NCBI RefSeq assembly: GCF_050589605.1
Contig: NZ_JBNGOO010000011.1
Strand: one strand, 5' to 3'
DNA: 64,000 bases
From: Granulosicoccus sp947495035
GTDB lineage: Bacteria; Pseudomonadota; Gammaproteobacteria; Granulosicoccales; Granulosicoccaceae
Part shown: in pieces, positions 33,484-42,165 of the stretch
Numbering within the stretch: the first letter of the stretch is position 1
Layout of the letters: every line of letters begins with the position of its first letter
The notes under the pieces: generated by a model
The model's database searches: none
Told to the model about the DNA's origin: nothing
What the model saw: the letters and a program-made list of their open reading frames with translations, nothing else
Program-made: the position numbers and the translations under genes

Positions 33484-34472
33484 GTGGCCGGTACCACGAT
33501 GGCTCGCACCTCACCCGCAGCCGCCGCATTGGCGATGACATCCGGAGCTTCCTGCAAGGACACTCTGCGTGAGATCAATGGCGATACATCTATGACCCCT
33601 TCAGCAATCATCCGAGCGGCTCGTGCATGAGTGAAGGGATTCAGAAAACTGAAATGCATCTGTATTTCGCGAAACAGCATGTCGAACGGCTCGATCGACA
33701 CCTTGGCCCCATCTGGCAGCACACCGAGTATCACCACGCGACCACCGGCACGAGCCAGCCGTGGGGACATGGCGACTGTTTCACTGACACCCGCACATTC
33801 CAGAACAAGATCAGCCCCCTCTGGCCACTGGCGTCGGACCTCCTCTTCCGAATCGGCTACGAAACGCGCACCCAGTGTACAGCCCAACTGCTGTTTGCTT
33901 TCGGTACGCGTCATCAGCATCACGTCGCTGCCAGCGAGACTTGCCAGCTGAACGGCCAGCAGTCCGATCACCCCCCCACCGATGACCAACACACGCTCAC
34001 CGGTGCAGGCCTGACCGATATCCATCCCATGCAGTGTGCAAGCCAATGGCTCACAGAATGCACCGAACAAGGGGTCAAGGTCATCAGGCAACACATGCGC
34101 CTTGTGTGAGGGAAAGGCGCAGAACTCCGCAAAGCCTCCGTCTCGTCCGATACCGGTGGCCAGATTGTTGGAACACAGGTTCACCCGACCTTTCTGGCAA
34201 TGGAAACAGGACCCACACCAGGTATTGGGGTCGCAGGTCACTCGAGTACCCGGCGCCAGTGTCGAGCTACCTGCATCCACCACGATGCCACAGAATTCAT
34301 GGCCAAGCGTGGTACCGGCAACCGATGGAAACTCGCCCTTGAACAGATGACGGTCAGTGCCGCAGATGCCTGCGGATTCGACCTTGACAACAATGTCGCC
34401 CGGACCGGGTACCGGCTCTGGCACCTCTACTGTACGTATATCTCCAACGTCGAACAGACGTGTTGCCAGCAT
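33480..34472 (-). CDS. Zinc-dependent alcohol/polyol dehydrogenase (MDR family)
   Basis: A 330-residue medium-chain dehydrogenase. The catalytic zinc site is visible as 'GICGTDRHLFKGEFP' and 'GHEFCGIVV'. The structural zinc site is the four-Cys cluster in 'CDPNTWCGSCFHCQKGRVNLC', given here in segments. The Rossmann motif 'VLVIGGGVIGLLAVQLA' lies near 150. The closest groups are sorbitol, threonine and galactitol dehydrogenases. The gene overlaps the DUF1353 gene downstream by four bases. A 295-base gap upstream contains nothing I recognise beyond its promoter. Confidence 0.9.
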   Translation of the reverse strand: MLATRLFDVGDIRTVEVPEPVPGPGDIVVKVESAGICGTDRHLFKGEFPSVAGTTLGHEFCGIVVDAGSSTLAPGTRVTCDPNTWCGSCFHCQKGRVNLCSNNLATGIGRDGGFAEFCAFPSHKAHVLPDDLDPLFGAFCEPLACTLHGMDIGQACTGERVLVIGGGVIGLLAVQLASLAGSDVMLMTRTESKQQLGCTLGARFVADSEEEVRRQWPEGADLVLECAGVSETVAMSPRLARAGGRVVILGVLPDGAKVSIEPFDMLFREIQMHFSFLNPFTHARAARMIAEGVIDVSPLISRRVSLQEAPDVIANAAAAGEVRAIVVPAT

Positions 34473-34767
34473 CTCTGATCTCCTGCCGTGGACTGATGGG
34501 TATCAAGTTGTCATCGTTCGTAGTGTACCGCGGATGACGCATGGGGTAGTTGCCTCTCGGAAAACGGACAGAGTCAGGATGAATAACTCTCTCGGCTTTC
34601 ATCACACCGGTCGGCTGCGTACGCGACTGCATAAAGGAGAGAATCCATATTTATTACAACTATGGCTCCATACACTTCCTGATGCACCCTGCCCGGAAGG
34701 GAATCCACCCTGCCAGACACACTTGACCCGAAAAACGATCATGCAATCCACAGCCAGGCTCTGGAAT

Positions 34768-35328
34768 TCATCGGTTCGGCGTGTCTGTTGCACCGCTTCC
34801 TCGATACAGGGCATAGCTAAGCTCGACACAATGCTCACCACGAAACACCGCCTGCTTCGAATCGACCCTGTCCATACCAAGGAATTCCAGCAACCTGACC
34901 GATGCAAGATTTCTGTCATCTGTCACACCGATGATTCTCGCCACTCTCGTTTGCTCGTATATCAGCTGTATTGCCTCGCCTACCGCTTCTCTGCCCAGTC
35001 CCTGCTTCTGGTAAGCACGATGCAGAGTGAATCCGATCTCGGCCTCTTTCTCGTCAGCAGCAATCAGAATACCGACGTCTCCGATCAGTTGCCCGCTCGA
35101 CGCTTCAGCTATTGCTATTTGCGTCCAGCACCCCGGCAACAGAAACTCGGTGGCATTCGTGGCTCGAAAGAACGCCAGAGCCTCGTTGTCCGTCATCTGC
35201 TCCCAATCCTGATAACGGGCAACTTCCGGATCCGTTCGGTACGCCTGAAAACGTTCCAGATCCGCTTCACTGAATGAACGAAGAATCGTCCTGCCGCAAT
35301 GTCGCGGCAGTGGTGCCGAGATGTTCAT
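34768..35328 (-). CDS. GNAT N-acetyltransferase (RimJ/RimL-like)
   Basis: A 186-residue acetyltransferase. The acetyl-CoA-binding segment is visible as 'EIGFTLHRAYQKQGLGREAVGEAIQLI' (about 94-120, given in shortened form: QKQGLGREA). The N-terminus has 'TILRSFSEADLERFQAYRTDPEVARYQDW', as in RimJ/RimL and the spermidine or protein N-acetyltransferase class. The C-terminal 'SVRLLEFLGMDRVDSK' is the usual last strand. It is monocistronic and the substrate is unknown. Confidence 0.9.
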   Translation of the reverse strand: MNISAPLPRHCGRTILRSFSEADLERFQAYRTDPEVARYQDWEQMTDNEALAFFRATNATEFLLPGCWTQIAIAEASSGQLIGDVGILIAADEKEAEIGFTLHRAYQKQGLGREAVGEAIQLIYEQTRVARIIGVTDDRNLASVRLLEFLGMDRVDSKQAVFRGEHCVELSYALYRGSGATDTPNR

Positions 35329-35383
35329 GGTCCGTCCTCTTCATTGCGGCAATACCGTATAGCCCACTGTCTTGCTATCGCGA

Positions 35384-36484
35384 TCAGGCCTGTGGGTTTG
35401 CATGACATCGCCACTGGGCCGGCGATACGCCAAACGCCTTCTTGAAAGCTCGACTGAATGCCGACTCGGAAGAAAATCCGACCTCACGGCCAACGGCCGC
35501 CACTTTCGATGATCCATCGGCAAGCAAATCTGCGGCAAGCTGCATACGCCAGGTCGTCAGATACTGCATTGGCGGATACCCGACAAGATGAGTGAATCGC
35601 GCGCTGAAGGCAGACCGCGACATGCCAGCCTGGCTTGCCAGTTCCTGCAGATTCCAGGCTTCTGCCGGGCGCTCGTGCAGCAACGATAGTATCTTGCCGA
35701 TCTGAGGATCGCGCAGACCCGACAGCCATCCCGTCGCCCACACCGGCAAGGTTTCCATACACAGACGCAGCACTTCAAGGAATATCAGCTCACAGAGGCG
35801 CAAGCGAACGGCCTCGTCACCCGCCCGTGGCAGATGCGCTTTCGAGAGTGTGAGCTCGAGAAGACGTTCAAGCAGGTCATTTCCGGCGGTCTGTCTGACG
35901 CGTAGCAGCGGCGGCAAGGCAGAGACTACAGGCTTGAATGGTCGCCTGTCACAACCGAGAAATCCACACAGATATTCGGCTCCACCTTCACCGCCACCCC
36001 CTTCGCAAGTGACGAAAGGCAGACGGCCAGCGGTCCATTCCTGGAAGAAGGCTATCGTCGCCTCCGTATCATATTCGGGTTCCTGCTCTGGCGAACTGAG
36101 CAGCGAATAAGGTTCTCCACGTGCCAGAACAAGTATGTCGCCGGCCTCGAATCGCATGGCTGCCATACCGGGAACGATGGCCCAGCCCGAACCCTTCAGA
36201 ATGATATGGTAAGACACGACATGCTGCGCACTCGGCAGGATGATCGAGGCATACTTTCGCGCGGGCGGAACCTCGACACCCCACGGATACGTCGCGTCAA
36301 CCAGATGAAACACGGCTCCCGTCAGCTTGATCCGTTGCAACACATCGGACAAGGGGTCCTTGCCGTTTTCCTGGCAAAGAAGCGGTAATGCATTCGCCTT
36401 GCCAACTTTGAAACCGTTGCCCGGTGACAACAACTCGGACGATGCAGCAACGGATCGAGACGTTTGGTCATGGATTGAGGCCAT
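35384..36484 (-). CDS. AraC-family regulator with N-terminal cupin (cupin_6 type)
   Basis: About 366 residues from the ATG at 36484. The frame continues to 36610, across the start of the divergent methyltransferase, and is unlikely to be used that far. The cupin part (about 40-200) includes 'DPLSDVLQRIKLTGAVFHLVDA' and 'FEAGDILVLARGEPY'. The C-terminal AraC domain (about 265-360) shows 'WNLQELASQAGMSRSAFSARFTHLVG' and 'VAAVGREVGFSSESAFSRAFKKAFG'. This architecture is common next to detoxification or oxidoreductase genes. It is divergent from the methyltransferase with about 76 bases between starts, so it probably controls it. Confidence 0.88.
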   Translation of the reverse strand: MASIHDQTSRSVAASSELLSPGNGFKVGKANALPLLCQENGKDPLSDVLQRIKLTGAVFHLVDATYPWGVEVPPARKYASIILPSAQHVVSYHIILKGSGWAIVPGMAAMRFEAGDILVLARGEPYSLLSSPEQEPEYDTEATIAFFQEWTAGRLPFVTCEGGGGEGGAEYLCGFLGCDRRPFKPVVSALPPLLRVRQTAGNDLLERLLELTLSKAHLPRAGDEAVRLRLCELIFLEVLRLCMETLPVWATGWLSGLRDPQIGKILSLLHERPAEAWNLQELASQAGMSRSAFSARFTHLVGYPPMQYLTTWRMQLAADLLADGSSKVAAVGREVGFSSESAFSRAFKKAFGVSPAQWRCHANPQA

Positions 36485-36560
36485 GCTCGAGACTACCATT
36501 GGTATTCCAGTCATTCCACTGGATGACTTCCTACTTTCAGCCAGTCCGGAGCGGGATGCC

Positions 36561-37367
36561 ATGAACATCTTGGAACACGCAGAAAAGTCTCCTGCCTCAG
36601 TGTATGACACTCAATTCGTGCCTGCTCTGTTCGAGCAATGGGGGCCGATCGTGGCGGAATCAGCCGCAATCAGAAACGGGGATCGCGTACTCGATGTTGC
36701 CTGCGGCACGGGCGCACTGACACGTGCCGCAGTCAACACAGCCGGCGCTTCAGGGCATGTGGTCGGACTCGACGCCAATCCGGACATGCTTGATGTTGCA
36801 AGAAGCAAGGCAATGCCAGTCGAGTGGCTGGAAGGAGTGGCAGAGAACCTACCGATGCCCGACAACCGTTTCGATGCGGTAGTCAGCCAATTCGGCTTCA
36901 TGTTCTTCGACGACAAGCCTGCAGCACTTCGCGAGATGATGAGGGTACTGCGTCCCGGTGGCACCCTGGCAGTTGCCGTGTGCGATGCCATCGAGAACTC
37001 GGCGGGGTACAACGCATTCGCTGCACTGCTGGACAGATTGTTCGGAATCCTGGTCGGAAACACCTTCAGAGCGCCCTTCAGCCTGGGCGACAGCGACAGA
37101 CTGAGGTCTCTCTGTGAAGAGTCCGGTATTGCCGATGCCAGTATTGAGCGGCACGATGGCCAGGTTCGATTTGCTTCGATTGCCGCGATGGTCTCGACGG
37201 AAAGAGCCTGCGTGTGGACTCTGGGAGGCCTGCTCGACGATGAACAGTTCAGCCGATTGCTTGCTGCATGCGAGGAAGAATTACAGCCCTTCGTCGCGCC
37301 CGACGGAAGCATCCGATTCGACATGCCTGCATTGATCGTGATTGCCCGAAAATCCGATGGAAGTTGA
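36561..37367 (+). CDS. Class I SAM-dependent methyltransferase
   Basis: 268 residues from the ATG at 36561, with GGAG eight bases upstream. Motif I is 'VLDVACGTGALTRAA', motif II follows as 'VVGLDANPDMLDVAR', and post-motif 'VVSQFGFMFFDDKPAALREM' with 'RVLRPGGTLAVAV' completes the UbiE/COQ5-like Methyltransf_11 core. It acts on an unidentified small molecule. It overlaps the following acetyltransferase by 11 bases (37357-37367), so the two are likely co-expressed and may modify the same compound. Confidence 0.9.
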   Translation: MNILEHAEKSPASVYDTQFVPALFEQWGPIVAESAAIRNGDRVLDVACGTGALTRAAVNTAGASGHVVGLDANPDMLDVARSKAMPVEWLEGVAENLPMPDNRFDAVVSQFGFMFFDDKPAALREMMRVLRPGGTLAVAVCDAIENSAGYNAFAALLDRLFGILVGNTFRAPFSLGDSDRLRSLCEESGIADASIERHDGQVRFASIAAMVSTERACVWTLGGLLDDEQFSRLLAACEEELQPFVAPDGSIRFDMPALIVIARKSDGS

Positions 37368-37854
37368 GCTGCGTGACGTCGAAAGAGCTGACCTTTCACT
37401 ACTGGACCAGTGGTTGAGCCAGGCACATGTCAGACCCTGGTTCGGGGACAAACCTGCTGTATTGAATTGGGCACAGTGTCCGCCACCTGCTGGGTCACAG
37501 GCGATGATCTGCAGGAATGTCACCGATGTAGGATACATTCGCTGGCAGTCGATAGATCGCCACACCCTGGACTCACTGGGCTTCACGCACATACCGGATA
37601 ACTCGGTCGATGTGGACATTCTGCTGGGTCGCCCCAGCGAGTGTGCTCGAGGTACTGGCCCGACCGCCCTGCGACAACTTGCTGCGATGTTGCAGGAAAC
37701 CGGAGCGGTACCCTTGATTGCCCTGACAACCTCGGTGGACAACTTCCATGCGCAGCGGGCTTTTCTCAAGGCGGGGTTTGTAATGGACAGGCAGTACACC
37801 GCCGATGGCTTCGGTGATTGTTATCTGTATACACGTCGCCTTCTGCAACACTGA
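37357..37854 (+). CDS. GNAT acetyltransferase, aminoglycoside 6'-N-acetyltransferase-like
   Basis: 165 residues from the ATG at 37357 (MEVELRDVERADLSLLDQWL), overlapping the methyltransferase end. An ATG at 37342 is an alternative. The profile 'WLSQAHVRPWFGD', 'YIRWQSIDRHTL', 'VDVDILLGRPSECARGTGPTAL' and 'NFHAQRAFLKAGFVMD' resembles the AAC(6')/Acetyltransf_8 group that includes aminoglycoside and siderophore acetyltransferases. Resistance activity cannot be claimed from sequence. Its last 89 bases overlap the 3' end of the convergent subtilase gene. Confidence 0.82.
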   Translation: MEVELRDVERADLSLLDQWLSQAHVRPWFGDKPAVLNWAQCPPPAGSQAMICRNVTDVGYIRWQSIDRHTLDSLGFTHIPDNSVDVDILLGRPSECARGTGPTALRQLAAMLQETGAVPLIALTTSVDNFHAQRAFLKAGFVMDRQYTADGFGDCYLYTRRLLQH

Positions 37855-39082
37855 CACGTCTGGCCCAATCCACCGCGCAACAGGCGTTGACCGCACCTGT
37901 TTCCGGGTTGGCGGTGAGTTCGAGCAACGCCAGTAGTTCGCTTGGCGATAGCGATGGCGACAGACTGCGCAGCAGTGCAGCCAGCCCGGAAATGTGCGCC
38001 GTAGAGAACGAACTACCGTCGAAGAAATCATATTGCCTGTCTGGAAGCGTACTGAGAACCCGACGCCCGGGAGCGACTATCGAATGTTGTCTCTCACCGG
38101 ACATGGCCACGGCAATGGTCCCTCGTATCGACACGGGAAATGCCTCTTCTTCATGGTCAGGTACTGCCCCTATGACAACGATACCTCTTGTCAGGGCTTC
38201 CAGAACCAATCGCTCCAGTACAGGATCCGGAGGCCCAGTCAGACTCAGATTGATGATATCCACTTTCTGCTGAATGGAATAATCCAGCGCCTTGGCCAGT
38301 GTGAGCGAATTGCAACGCGCCTGGCTCTCACCCTGCTCGACATGCCAGCAGGCCTTCACCGCCAGTAAAGATGCGTCAGGAGCGACACCGACCATACCCG
38401 TATCGTTATCAGCGTGTGCAGCAATGATCCCGGCGACCGCTGTACCATGAGTGTCAGCACGAAACCGCGTGTCATCGCTGTCAACGAAATTGCGGGTCGC
38501 CTCGCCACTGAAGGCAAGGTCGGGATGGGTATTATCCATTCCGGTATCAATAACGGCAACCTTGACACCTTTGCCGCGTGACCATTGGTGAGAGTTGAGT
38601 GCCTGTATCGATTGCAGCCCATGTTGAAGCGACAGATACGGATCATTGTAATCCTGCGCCTGCACATCGAAGGTCTGAACGATTTGCGCCGTTTCCACCT
38701 CTGGCTCCAGCTCCAGTGCTGCCACTACGGTATCCCTTGTCCGAGGATCCTGGATCTCGAAAACGACACAGAATATCTCGATGGCAGGCAAGGGCCAGTT
38801 GGCAACCCGCTTCAAGCCATAGCCGGATTGCAATCTATCGAGAAACTCTGCATACCGGGGAGGTAGTTCACCTGACATCGGCACAGACTGCATCTCGGTC
38901 AGCAATGCATACCGTTCCGGTGTCATGGTTATCAGAATCAGATCCGATTCCAGATCCTCATGATAGTGACCGAATGTCTCATCGGTGACGACCCTGGCTG
39001 GTGTATGTGACACCGGGCTGGACACGCAACCCGATACAGCCAGACACAACAGCATCATCAACATCAATACGTGGCTATGCAT
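37766..39082 (-). CDS. Subtilase (S8) family serine peptidase lipoprotein
   Basis: A 438-residue protein with a lipoprotein signal ending in 'LAVSGC' (Cys19), so it is probably membrane-anchored on the periplasmic side. An N-terminal propeptide-like region (about 20-150) precedes the S8 domain. The triad is Asp179 in 'AVIDTGMD', His212 in 'DTHGTAVAGI' and Ser358 in 'GSSFSTAHISG'. The stretch where other subtilases have the oxyanion Asn (AAAGN) reads 'VIGAVPDH', so that residue seems absent. The C-terminal 30 residues overlap the convergent acetyltransferase gene and may be a read-through extension. It is on the same strand as the two RTX-repeat genes and may process them. Confidence 0.87.
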   Translation of the reverse strand: MHSHVLMLMMLLCLAVSGCVSSPVSHTPARVVTDETFGHYHEDLESDLILITMTPERYALLTEMQSVPMSGELPPRYAEFLDRLQSGYGLKRVANWPLPAIEIFCVVFEIQDPRTRDTVVAALELEPEVETAQIVQTFDVQAQDYNDPYLSLQHGLQSIQALNSHQWSRGKGVKVAVIDTGMDNTHPDLAFSGEATRNFVDSDDTRFRADTHGTAVAGIIAAHADNDTGMVGVAPDASLLAVKACWHVEQGESQARCNSLTLAKALDYSIQQKVDIINLSLTGPPDPVLERLVLEALTRGIVVIGAVPDHEEEAFPVSIRGTIAVAMSGERQHSIVAPGRRVLSTLPDRQYDFFDGSSFSTAHISGLAALLRSLSPSLSPSELLALLELTANPETGAVNACCAVDWARRVSVAEGDVYTDNNHRSHRRCTACPLQTPP

Positions 39083-39298
39083 GTTGATCAGAATCTCCGG
39101 TGTCTGTCGATACGCTGTTCTGGATCTGGCGCAAGGTCCCCCAAGGGACCCATCGTGAAACGATGAATGATCATTTCAAACCACTGCAACGTCTGTGTCA
39201 ACTGACAGGTCAGGCCTGTCGTGTCGATGCAGGGCGCCGGCAGGGGTAGCCATCATGTCGCCCCTGCCGCGAACGCCGTACTTGAGTGCCGAAAGACC

Positions 39299-40279
39299 TC
39301 ACTGAATCTGTTGTTGTATGAATCCGGGCAGATCAGACAGCGATACCTGGGTTGGCGGGTACGTGGTGATATCCAGAACATCCACGTTTTCAACACCACC
39401 ACCATCAACAACCTCGCGTTTCGTACACACGACATACTCGACGTTGCGAAGACTCAGTGATACGCGCAGACCATCGTCATCGGTACGTGCACCGGCATCA
39501 AAATCGTTGGCAATACCACGCAGGCTGAATCGAACCAGGTGGTCCAGAGACAGGGCTTCCAGTTCCGATGGATTGGTCGATCTGTCGAGTACCGTGCAAA
39601 ATCCTGGCGATGTGGAAACACTCAGTACTGGCAGCCGGGTGTTCGAATCCAGAAAGATTCCGTCAAAGTTCGAACTTCCCACGGAGCCTGGTGGATTCAC
39701 GTTGAAGAAGGGGGCTCCGGCTGTACCGGCGTCACTGTCTCGTTCCTCGCCCAGAAGCCCGAAGGCTACGACATCGACGCCGGGGCCTCCATCAAAGAAA
39801 TCACTACCATCTCCCGGTGCCCAGATGAACATGTCGTCACCCTGACCACCGAATGCACGATCACGATTATCCGAACCCAGGTTGTCTCCATCGACACTGG
39901 AATTGAAGTCCTCAGTGCCGCCGATCAGCACATCATCACCATCGCCACCCAACAGGACATCGACCCCGAGTGCACCTATCAGCACACTATCCGTCGAATC
40001 TGCCTGGAGGATGTCACCGCTTCGCAGACTCTGGTTGGGCGATCCGCCGGGGCCATCGGGATTGAGTGACAATAATGGGCTGCCGATATTGTTGAGGTCA
40101 GTACCTTGCAGAACCACACGTTCCACATCCTGTCCCGGCGGTTCCTGTGTCGGTGCATCGTTGTCGGCATGCTCGTCACCCGAATCGCTGCAGCCTGCCA
40201 GCAACAGGGTCATCACTGAGCAAATGCAGAACCGGCTGATGAACGAGGTTCGTGATACTGCGGATTTTCTGGTTTTCAT
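39299..40279 (-). CDS. RTX-repeat (calcium-binding) lipoprotein, paralogue 1
   Basis: About 326 residues from the ATG at 40279. The frame extends to 40423 without a signal peptide. The lipoprotein signal ends in 'MTLLLAGC'. A short acidic linker follows, then glycine-aspartate repeats of the hemolysin type: 'LGVDVLLGGDGDDVLIGGTEDF' and 'FGGQGDDMFIWAPGDGSDFFDGG' in segments (about 140-215), which form a calcium-binding beta-roll. The C-terminal ~130 residues are a separate region with 'LDHLVRFSLRG' and 'YPPTQVSLSDLPGF' that is shared with the neighbouring paralogue. Having a lipobox on an RTX protein is unusual. It lies 34 bases downstream of paralogue 2. Confidence 0.82.
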   Translation of the reverse strand: MKTRKSAVSRTSFISRFCICSVMTLLLAGCSDSGDEHADNDAPTQEPPGQDVERVVLQGTDLNNIGSPLLSLNPDGPGGSPNQSLRSGDILQADSTDSVLIGALGVDVLLGGDGDDVLIGGTEDFNSSVDGDNLGSDNRDRAFGGQGDDMFIWAPGDGSDFFDGGPGVDVVAFGLLGEERDSDAGTAGAPFFNVNPPGSVGSSNFDGIFLDSNTRLPVLSVSTSPGFCTVLDRSTNPSELEALSLDHLVRFSLRGIANDFDAGARTDDDGLRVSLSLRNVEYVVCTKREVVDGGGVENVDVLDITTYPPTQVSLSDLPGFIQQQIQ

Positions 40280-40313
40280 GATATTGCTACTCCAATAGGG
40301 GTTGTCTGATCGC

Positions 40314-41198
40314 TTACCGGATGAGTTCGAATGCCTGCTCGGGCAATTCCGACACATCGATGGGAGTGGGAGGGCGAGTGGTGAGATCCAGAGCGACAAT
40401 CTCACCGGCATGCAGCCCGCCACACGCGAGAAACTCGGTATCCGTCAGGTGTACCGAAATCCGCAGCCCGGTATCAGGATTGGACAGATCGGCAGCCGGT
40501 CCACGTAACGAGAATCGAACCAGGTGATCCATCCCCAGGGCGGCAAGCTCGGCCTGTTCGGCCTCGTTGTCATAACCATCCACGACTTCGCAGAAGCCGG
40601 GACCACCGGACACATCCACGATGGGGAGCCCCGACGATGGGTCGATGTAGATACCATCGAAGTCCTGACTTCCATCGCCTGTCGGTGGATTGACACTGAA
40701 GAAGGGGGCACCTACCTCGTTGCCATGATCATCTCGTTGCTCCCCGATCAATCCCAGGATGAGAACATCACTACCCTCCCCACCGGCGAAGAAATCATTG
40801 CCATCACCCGGCGCCCAGACAAACACATCATCGCCTTGCCCACCAAACGCTCGGTCACGGTTGAAGGGGTTGAAATCTTCAGTGCCGCCGATCAGGATAT
40901 CGTCGCCACCATTGCCCAGTAATACATCGATTCCCAGCGCACCGATCAGAAGATCGGACTCTTCCGTACCAGCAAGCGCATCGCCGGTTTGCTGGCTCTG
41001 ATCCCCTCCGCCGTTGCTACCCCGATTGGCTGAAAGGAATCTGTTGATATTCTCATCAAGTCCGGAGATGGAATTCCGGTCCGACCCGATCATCGTGTTA
41101 TCGACTCCGGCAACTGCTGACAAACAGAGAGTTCCTGTAAGGCAGAATGCGCTGAGTACCGATAATTGACGAAGGGTGGTGTCCTTGTTGGGTGACAT
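40314..41198 (-). CDS. RTX-repeat (calcium-binding) secreted protein, paralogue 2
   Basis: About 294 residues from the ATG at 41198, which has AAGGAG nine to ten bases upstream. It has an ordinary signal peptide ending 'CLSAVAG' rather than a lipobox. The beta-roll region has 'LGIDVLLGNGGDDILIGGTEDF' and 'FGGQGDDVFVWAPGDGNDFFAGG' in segments, almost the same as in paralogue 1. The C-terminal part repeats 'MDHLVRFSLRG' and 'RPPTPIDVSELP'. The pair are clearly a tandem duplication. The gene is divergent from the ECF sigma gene across about 370 bases. Confidence 0.83.
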   Translation of the reverse strand: MSPNKDTTLRQLSVLSAFCLTGTLCLSAVAGVDNTMIGSDRNSISGLDENINRFLSANRGSNGGGDQSQQTGDALAGTEESDLLIGALGIDVLLGNGGDDILIGGTEDFNPFNRDRAFGGQGDDVFVWAPGDGNDFFAGGEGSDVLILGLIGEQRDDHGNEVGAPFFSVNPPTGDGSQDFDGIYIDPSSGLPIVDVSGGPGFCEVVDGYDNEAEQAELAALGMDHLVRFSLRGPAADLSNPDTGLRISVHLTDTEFLACGGLHAGEIVALDLTTRPPTPIDVSELPEQAFELIR

Positions 41199-41566
41199 GG
41201 TGTTTATCTCCTTGAGTGCAGGGTGTTGGAAATGAACCGTGTTGCTGCTGAACGACATCGGCAGGCGATTCCACGCAGCGTTGTCAGCACAGTTCGACAA
41301 ACAGAAGATCAGCAATCCGATCGATGAAAACCGGATGAAATCATCTGATTCGACCGTAGGTACCCGCCCGGCTCAATGTGGTTCATTCGCGATGAACATT
41401 TTTCATTCGCGCAAACAACACGTCTTCACGATAGGCCCAGAGCATGATGAGAGGCGGGGCCGAGCGCGCCTTCCGGTTTCGACAGCGGCAATCGTTGAAT
41501 CTGCAATGAACCGATTCCTCTGCAACAGGTACCTACTGTTTCAGAAGAAGGAATCGAGCAGATGAT
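41199..41566. promoter_or_regulatory. Divergent control region of the RTX/sigma module
   Basis: Non-coding. Two direct copies of TTCATTCGCG start at 41383 and 41403, exactly 20 bp apart. The first is part of the inverted repeat GTTCAT-TCGCG-ATGAAC (41382-41398). These are candidate promoter or operator elements for the ECF sigma gene or the RTX genes. Confidence 0.45.
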
Positions 41567-42160
41567 ATGCTTGCAGTAATCTCAGGCAGTGAGAATGGCA
41601 TGGCACTGGACCAGCCCATTGACAGCGAAGTCGAATTGGTTCGTGCCGTGGCAAATGGAGACCGCAAGGCCTTTGAGCGACTGTTCCACTTGTATCATGG
41701 TCGAATCTACAGATTCTCGATCAGAATGCTGCAGGATCATCAGTCGGCCGACGAAGTGTCATGCGATACACTGTATGCCGTGTGGAGCAGTGCCTCGACA
41801 TTTCGAGAGCAGTCAGCAGTATCGTCATGGATACTGGGTATCGCCTACAGACGGTCGTTGAAACTCTACAACAAGAACGCAAGGCATACAGGCAATCGAG
41901 AGCCTGACTATCAGATGGAAGAACTGGTGGAAGAATCGCCACATGGAGACCCGGAGACATACACGAACAACGCTCTGGAAGTCGGTCAGTTGCAGCAAGC
42001 GTTGTCGACTCTCAGTAGCAATCACCGAGCTGTCATCGAGTTGATCGCACTCGGCTATTCGGTATCGGAAATTTCCAGTATCGTCGGGTGTCCGGAAAAT
42101 ACGGTCAAGACCAGAACGTTTCACGCGCGTCGTCAATTGCGAACCGCCCTTCAGGATTAG
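41567..42160 (+). CDS. ECF-type RNA polymerase sigma factor
   Basis: 197 residues with the two-domain ECF layout. Sigma region 2 (about 25-95) reads 'VRAVANGDRKAFERLFHLYHGRIYRFSIRM' then 'ADEVSCDTLYAVWSSASTF'. Region 4 (about 140-195) has 'STLSSNHRAVIELIALGYSVSEISSIVGCPENTVKTRTFHARRQL' in segments, a classic helix-turn-helix. It starts at 41567, or possibly at the Met 12 codons in. The anti-sigma gene begins five bases after its stop. The sigma factor probably drives its own operon and perhaps the divergent RTX genes. Confidence 0.92.
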   Translation: MLAVISGSENGMALDQPIDSEVELVRAVANGDRKAFERLFHLYHGRIYRFSIRMLQDHQSADEVSCDTLYAVWSSASTFREQSAVSSWILGIAYRRSLKLYNKNARHTGNREPDYQMEELVEESPHGDPETYTNNALEVGQLQQALSTLSSNHRAVIELIALGYSVSEISSIVGCPENTVKTRTFHARRQLRTALQD

Positions 42161-42165
42161 TCGAC

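Noticed and set aside
37357..37854. Aminoglycoside resistance determinant
   Set aside because: Similarity is to the broad AAC(6')/Acetyltransf_8 fold. Nothing in the sequence or context proves antibiotic specificity.
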